Positions 58,541 to 64,000 of a DNA stretch of 64,000 bases are shown one piece after another. The stretch comes from Trichosphaerium sp. ATCC 40318. Lineage: Eukaryota; Discosea; Flabellinia; Trichosidae. The position numbers were made by a program, and so were the translations under genes. The stretch is taken from NCBI GenBank assembly GCA_038496445.1, contig JALMLS010000561.1, forward strand, positions 1-64,000. The letters are read 5' to 3'. A model generated the notes under the pieces. The model saw nothing but the letters and a program-made list of their open reading frames with translations. It did no database searches and had not been told where the DNA came from. The number at the start of each line of letters is the position of its first letter. The first letter of the stretch is position 1.

Positions 58541-60509
58541 ATGGCAGAATCTACAACCACAAAATGGCCATCCGTACAAGTACGCAGATAGAATGAAAAG
58601 CTTATTTTAATTATTATGTAGCCTGTTACAATAGTAGAAGGTACAAACAACAATGTACGGGGTAAAAACGTAGCCCAGTTTATGAAAAAGCAAGGTATGA
58701 ACCAATATAATAAAAAACGTACCAGAACGCTAATGCATACGCTCGTAGATCAATATGGTGGCGTAGCAATGTTGGCCGAGGTAGTTGGTAGAGACGGTGA
58801 CGCGCTACCGCGCAAATGGAGTGTAGACGTAGAAGGTACGCCAGAAACGCTATTGGGAGCTATTTGCGTTTTAAAACATTCCGAGTTGTCTAATACCGTT
58901 TAAAGGCTTCGGACAGCAGAAAGTAGCAACTGGACCTTCTATTGATGATGTTTACGAACGTATGTCTCTGTTTAGACTTTCTTTTTTACAAAATTGACAG
59001 CTTGTTACAATTAAACAAGTGCGCCTCTAACAGGCCATAGAACGACGGCGAGAGCTTGGTGATAAACAAAAGACGCTCCTCAGGCTTGTTCCTGTACCCT
59101 CAGGAGGCTCTAGTGGTGAATCATACGACTACAAGTGAGTGTCAATGGAATTTTTAAACGTTTAAACACAAAAAAAATCTAAGAACCAAAAACAATCCTT
59201 CATTTCTCTGTTTGATGTTCTTCAATTTGTGTTTTTTAATAATAAATATAGAGATATACTAGCAGAGAATAGAGCACGTATGGGCGGAGACGACTACGTA
59301 CACCCCAAAGGTAAAAAGTCGAGTTTCTTGTCAAGTATATGTTCTCACTCACACATCAGGTTCTGTTACACCAAAAGGCAATTACACTTCACCTTCTATC
59401 AATACACATGATATACATACACAAAACACGAGTATGAACCGTTTGATTATCTATTTAATGCTTATCATACCTCGCTAGCTGCTCGTGATTCTTTGGATGA
59501 TTTTTTGTCAGAGCTTGAAGCAGATTTTAATCCAAGGACTTCTGTGACATTAGAAGATCCACCAAGTCTTCCTGTGGAGGTACTCCACGATAATGAATAT
59601 AATGTGAGTCCATTCGAGGATATAGAATCTCCTCTTAAACAACAAGAACCACACCAGCAACAACAGCTTGACTTTCATTCGAAGCGGACTTCTGAAGAAT
59701 AGTAAGATCGATTACTTAATACCTTGTTTCCTAATTTTTTAACCTTCACTCAGTCATGTTGAAGCATCAAGTAATGCTACTCCTTTAACAGGAAAGCAGC
59801 TTGCTGTTCAAAAACTTAAGGGCTGGATTGGAGGCGTACTAAGGAATGTAGTCATAGTACGTTGTTTTTGGTGTTCTAAGCATTTAAACCTAACTGTTGT
59901 TTATAGCCGAAAGTCGAAGCTATATCAAGTGAGGTAGATAATATAACTAGTCCTAGTGAAGCTAAGGGTGTAGTACAGTTTATAAAGATTGCTACTACTG
60001 TACGTGTTTGTTATCAAATGGTATCACTAATGAGAGAAAAAAACCTTTAGGAACTAAAGATATTATCAAGAAATATTTTTAGAGAAGGAAATCCTTTCTT
60101 TACACCAAAGTCACCTCATAATGGTGTCAGTGATAAAATGCAATTACTACGTGATACATTAAAGAAAACGTTAGTAAATCTAATATCATGTTTTAATGAT
60201 ATTCGAGGATGGCGTCGAGATACACAAGATACACGAGTAAGTGATTTTGTTTTTTGTATTTTAATGAGCCTTGATCATCATGTCATCCTCTTTTTCGGTG
60301 CTAGATACCCCAATACGTCTATCTATCACATCAAGGGATGATAGTGTAATTGGCAGCACCACACGTTTGGGACGTGTTAATCTGGGTTCAAGTCCCAGTC
60401 GTCCCTCTTCTTCTTTTTTTCGTTTGAGTCTGACTTTTTTTTGTGTTAGACTTTAGGTGCTGTAACAAGAGCTATGAAAAATATTAAAGCATATATTATA
60501 AACAACTAG
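58541..60509 (+). CDS. Unrecognised multi-exon protein hosting a tRNA gene
   Basis: Exon 1 reads MAESTTTKWPSVQ, and a GTACGC intron follows. Later exons: PVTIVEGTNNNVRGKNVAQFMKKQ, QYGGVAMLAEVVGRDGDALPRKWSVD, AIERRRELGDKQKTLLRLVP, DILAENRARMGGDDYVHPK, an acidic stretch (LDDFLSELEADFNPR), a Gln-rich linker (QQEPHQQQQL) and a helical C-terminal part (GWIGGVLRNVVI, ELKILSRNIFREGNPFF, LRDTLKKTLVNLISCFNDIRGWRRD, TLGAVTRAMKNIKAYIINN). No family recognised, no TM segment or signal peptide. The exon joins near 59330-59430 are uncertain. The last intron, about 215 nt, holds a tRNA-Pro gene. Confidence 0.6.
60335..60406 (+). tRNA. tRNA-Pro (UGG)
   Basis: A full cloverleaf folds: acceptor stem GGGATGA with TCGTCCC (one T-G pair), D arm with TAATTGGCAG, anticodon stem ACACG/CGTGT closing the loop TTTGGGA (anticodon TGG, G37), and T arm CTGGG-TTCAAGT-CCCAG. 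No intron, no encoded CCA. It lies, same strand, within the last intron of the 58541-60509 gene, so it depends on internal A and B boxes for Pol III. A T run follows about 7 bases later. Confidence 0.95.
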
Positions 60510-60692
60510 ATATGTTGTTACGTATGCTTTGTTTTGGAGTAAAAACTGTTGACCTGTAGTCAAGTTATATAATGAGTTTGAAGATTCTTTTTTGCAAAAA
60601 AAAAAACCAAAAAACAAGTGTCTCCACATTGTACATTAAAAATATATAATCCGTTTGCTATTGAAAAAGTGTTTATTTGGTTTTATTTTAAG

Positions 60693-62298
60693 TTAATTTA
60701 TTAGTGTCAGATTTGTGACCCTTGTTTTGCTGCAGCGTTGTTGACCATTACCTTTCGTGAAAAAAATAAGAAAAAACCCTGTGTCATAACTAAGAAATCT
60801 TACATCAAGTTCGCGCTGGCAAAGCTCACCAAGATCTTTAAATTCAGCCTTGAAAAATGTTAAGATAACTTGATATTGTATGGTAGATCTTACAGCAGTT
60901 AACTCAGGAACACCACCTTGTCGTGTTTTCTTATACTCATTCCAAGTTTCACATCCTAGTTTTTTTTTTCAAAACGCAGTTGTGTAATTTCACAAGGCAG
61001 TAAGTACCCTTGAACGGCATGTGGCGGTTTGGATCAAAAACAGGCCAAGGCCTATTTCAAAGTTAATAAACGTATATACATAAAAACGCAAACCTGCAAG
61101 CATTTGTTACTGAATCACATGGTTTTCCTAGAGAATCCATTTAATAAAACAAGAAACTTAATAAACAATGTACCTCGTAGTAAATAAGAGTTATACTGTA
61201 GTGTAGGATCTGTTACTTGTGTTGATGTAGGCACATATCTTATGGTTAATCCACACCGTCTTTTGTCAGATTTATTTGCTTTAGAACCATGTATGACGTT
61301 TGAATGATGAATAGAAATGTCGCCTTTAAAAAAATAAGTTTCACCAAAATTGGCCTTAGTGTCGTTATAACTTACCTGGTTGTAATACCAAGTCTACTGC
61401 ATCTTCTTCTTTTACGACGTAATCTATTTCTGTACCCAACTAGGTAAAGTTTTAAAATAAAAGAGTGTTTCTAAAATAAACATACAACACTTTCTACATC
61501 TTTATTAACAACAAGTTTTTTAAGACCTTTTCTATGAGATCCTGGAATGACACGAAGACATCCATTCTCCGCTGTAGATGCATCTACAGCAAGCCTAATA
61601 TATAATGACGGTCATACAATATTGTATTGTACCATAAGTTCACAGGCCCGAGAGGTTTCGATTCGTCTGTTTTTTCCAAAGGAAAATAAGATCCATCTTG
61701 ATGCCATAACACTGGAAGACCAACTTTTTTTGGTTTACAAATATAATGACTTTACAAAAAAAATCACGTGTCAAAAAGTACATAGGTACAAATGAAAAGA
61801 AGTACCTTGAGAAGAGCATTATATTCGCGCCTAAGAAGAGTTCGACAACGTCGAGTAATCCAAAGAGAATGTCAACAAAAAAAAAAAAAAAAAGGAAAAA
61901 AAGTGGTTCTCCTTCACAGACTGCGATTTTCTTTCGTTGGTTTACTGCATTTTCTGTAGGTACCTATCATCGCTTACTAATCGCACCCAGAAAGGGTCAT
62001 CCCACATTAACGGATGATGAAGTTGTTCAGCTCTAAGCTCTGGATTCTTCTCAAGCAACCAAGTGACGTGCTTTGAAGCCTGGAACCAGTTCGTTTACGA
62101 GCAACAGAAAAAAAATCCAAAAACAGCTAGATACGCGCTAGTTATGATGTACCTCTTTAATGAGCTCTTTATCAATAACGTTTCGCACTAAAACAACAGT
62201 GTGACACTTTAAAAATTAAATCAAGCGCGTAGCGAACCTATAACATAGCCATCTCTTTCAAAACGCTTTGCTATGTCGTCACCTTGCTCTTTATCCAT
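60693..62298 (-). CDS. Phytanoyl-CoA dioxygenase-like (PhyH) protein
   Basis: Starts MDKEQGDDIAKRFERDGYVIG. Exons follow with ASKHVTWLLEKNPELRAEQLHHP, WHQDGSYFPL (HxD iron ligands), LWLAVDASTAENGCLRVIPGSH, GDISIHHSNVIHGS (distal His) and KRRCGLTIRYVPTS (2-oxoglutarate Arg). These are all the residues needed for an Fe(II)/2-oxoglutarate oxygenase. The C-terminus extends beyond the core (GCETWNEYKKTRQGG...LGELCQRELD) to TLIN. No peroxisomal PTS2 at the start is obvious. Distinct from the chromodomain fusion, which has a different sequence around its HxD. Confidence 0.87.
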
Positions 62299-62867
62299 TG
62301 TTTGGGTTGTTTTGAACCGTAAACGAATTCGTTTGAGCAAAAAGTCTGACAGTTTCCTTCCATCCCGCACCAGCCAGAGAATGTGATTGCTACTACCATA
62401 CTGTGGTCTTAGGTCTTACAGTACAAGACTACGCATATGGGTACTAATCGCGTAGAGCTTTAGAGTGGAGTAGGCTGCACGCGTGGTATGGTTCGTAACC
62501 ACGCGTACAGCTGTTTTCCACAGATACAGGGAAATAAATTCCTGAGAAAAGTGAGGAAATGCATCCATTGTTCGTTTGCCTAACAAGTTTCATGAGTTTA
62601 AATGCAAAAGACGACACTAAAACTGTTTGTTTCTTTTGTTTTACGACTCAGCGGGAAAATTAACGTCACAAAGGATCGGAGACTCTCACCACAAGAATAT
62701 ATGTTTTCCCAACTCATCAGAGTGTTTTTGATAGTAAAAAGGAGTTGTGGGTAGGGTAAAATACGTACATTTGCAAGAAGTGATGCGAGAGTAGTGAGAT
62801 TGAGAAATAATGTTGATATGAGCTTAATCACGATTAAGTGCGCAAAAATCTGTTGTTTTGGTGACAC
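62299..62867. other. Intergenic stretch
   Basis: About 570 bp between divergent genes. No convincing gene; the minus-strand ORF 62598-62882 starts with GTG and has no family signal. Confidence 0.5.
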
Positions 62868-63073
62868 ATGGCGTCCGCTCACGAGGCTCTGGACCTTGTC
62901 TATGTGGAAAACGTCGGTGCGAAGTGAGTGTCAAAAATCCAACATTTTCGTTTGACTAGTTTTGAAGAGAAAGCTCATTGGTATACGTAAGTAACCTTAC
63001 TGCGCGTAGATTCGCTTATTTAACGCGTTATTAGACACGCCTATCGCCAAAAACATTGTCAAAGTATCAATAG
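62868..63073 (+). CDS. Possible very small spliced protein
   Basis: ATG at 62868 gives MASAHEALDLVYVENVGA. A GTGAGTG donor and ACTAG acceptor would lead to NFEEKAHWYT, and a GTAAGT donor and TTAG acceptor to RLSPKTLSKYQ and TAG at 63071-63073. All three splice signals are good and in phase, but the 39-residue product matches nothing I know. It ends 13 bp before the dephospho-CoA kinase ATG. Confidence 0.35.
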
Positions 63074-63086
63074 CGTCTAAAATATC

Positions 63087-64000
63087 ATGATTCTCCTTGG
63101 ATTAACGGGAGGCATCGCCTCAGGCAAAAGTACAGTAAACAAAATGTTTGAGTTACCAATGATCGATTTGGACGTCATATCGCGTGAGATATTTGTTCCA
63201 GGACATAGCGCGTACAAACAAACGTTCGTACATAAATTTTTAGCAGTGTTTTAGTTTATTTAAGCCTAAATCGCCTGTAGGGTGGCTGAATTCGGTAAAG
63301 ACATCTTAAATGAGGACGGAACAATTAACCGAAAAAAGCTTGGCGCTATTATCTTTAATGACGCTGCACAACGCAAAAAACTGAACAAAATAACGCATCC
63401 AGCCATTTTTACGTCTATGGTAAAGCAAATATTATGGCATTTCATAATCGGAACGAAAATCCTTCTTATTGATTCACCTCTGTTATTTGAAAGTGGTTTA
63501 TCAAAATGGATGAAGCACACCATTGTGGTTTATGTACCACCAGATCTTCAATTGGAACGGTACCATACCAATCGCACAAGTTGCCTTTTTTTGAAGTGTT
63601 CGAAATTCTATTCAAAAAAAAAATACTTGTAGTCACAACTCCTTGTTCCTCATCTCGTTTTGCATAGACTAATGGGACGTGATAAATCAACATCTGAAGA
63701 AGCACAACAACGTATTAGTTCTCAAATGACGTTAGACAAGAAGAAATCAATGGCAACTTATGTTATCAATAATTCAGGAACACTTGAGGCACGTGATGAG
63801 TTTTTAGGTTTTTTTTTATTTATTTTACCGATGCTTTCAATGTCGATATTGGAATATAACACTTGTTGCAGGAAACAAAAATGCAAGTGAAACGGCTTAA
63901 AGAAAAGTTAAATAACTCTACTGTATTATTGAGTAGGAACAACTTATTAATGCTATGTGCTGTACCATTATTGTACTATGCTTACCAACTTGTAATGTAA
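63087..64000 (+). CDS. Dephospho-CoA kinase, tail-anchored
   Basis: Catalyses the last step of coenzyme A synthesis. [16 protein letters not shown] is the P-loop. Also present are [64 protein letters not shown], the lid-like [10 protein letters not shown], and [11 protein letters not shown]. The protein ends in a hydrophobic stretch ([18 protein letters not shown]), as in eukaryotic tail-anchored members. To reach that end, the last intron must use a GC donor (GCACGTG after LE). The standard GT donor 4 bp later would end the protein early (NASETA). The stop TAA is the last codon of the window. Confidence 0.9.

Overview
The window is nuclear DNA from a unicellular eukaryote. Most genes are split by many short introns (about 35-130 nt, GT-AG, often GTACG or GTAAG donors, sometimes a TACTAAC-like branch site). 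The standard genetic code fits, intergenic gaps are short, and there is a polyubiquitin gene, a mitochondrial uS9, F-box proteins and a TKL-type kinase. AT-rich composition and secreted proteins with Pro/Thr/Ala 'PTNAPT/PTDAPT' linkers resemble several protist groups such as stramenopiles. The lineage cannot be fixed from this sequence alone.

Region 1 (1-15043) is a cluster of very large secreted proteins. A complete copy (10245-15043, +) shows the architecture: signal peptide, Cys-containing N-terminal domains, a (PPTTx)n stalk, a conserved module of about 180 residues, a second Thr/Pro/Ala linker, a Cys-rich knot and C-terminal RTX-like 'GSGDDC' repeats. To its left the same parts are rearranged: a near-perfect inverted repeat (arms 1-2403 and 4756-7157) surrounds a 2.35-kb inverted segment, leaving a 3'-truncated copy (minus), a 5'-truncated copy (plus) and fragments. 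Both ends of the inverted segment lie in introns.

Region 2 (15-33 kb), after a 1.5-kb gap, holds a four-DEP-domain protein, a divergent mitochondrial carrier, a PhzF-family protein, a membrane-anchored TKL-like kinase, a secreted metzincin protease carrying the same extracellular module as the region-1 proteins, and an unusual chromodomain plus phytanoyl-CoA-dioxygenase-like fusion.

Region 3 (33-46 kb) is looser: two long gene-poor stretches, two F-box/LRR genes built from recently duplicated repeats (one with frameshifts), a non-autonomous transposon-like element, a four-TM protein, a secreted basic protein, a Ras-like GTPase and a four-unit polyubiquitin gene.

Region 4 (46.8-64 kb) is dense housekeeping DNA: mitochondrial uS9, arginyl-tRNA synthetase, an inositol polyphosphate 5-phosphatase with a C2 domain, a small helical protein, a GT61-like glycosyltransferase, a possible small protease inhibitor, an unrecognised multi-exon gene hosting a tRNA-Pro(UGG) in an intron, a second PhyH-like dioxygenase and a tail-anchored dephospho-CoA kinase that ends exactly at the window edge. 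The palindrome CACGTG is strikingly frequent across introns and intergenic DNA.

Exon boundaries were inferred by eye from splice motifs and frame continuity. CDS coordinates run from start to stop and include introns.
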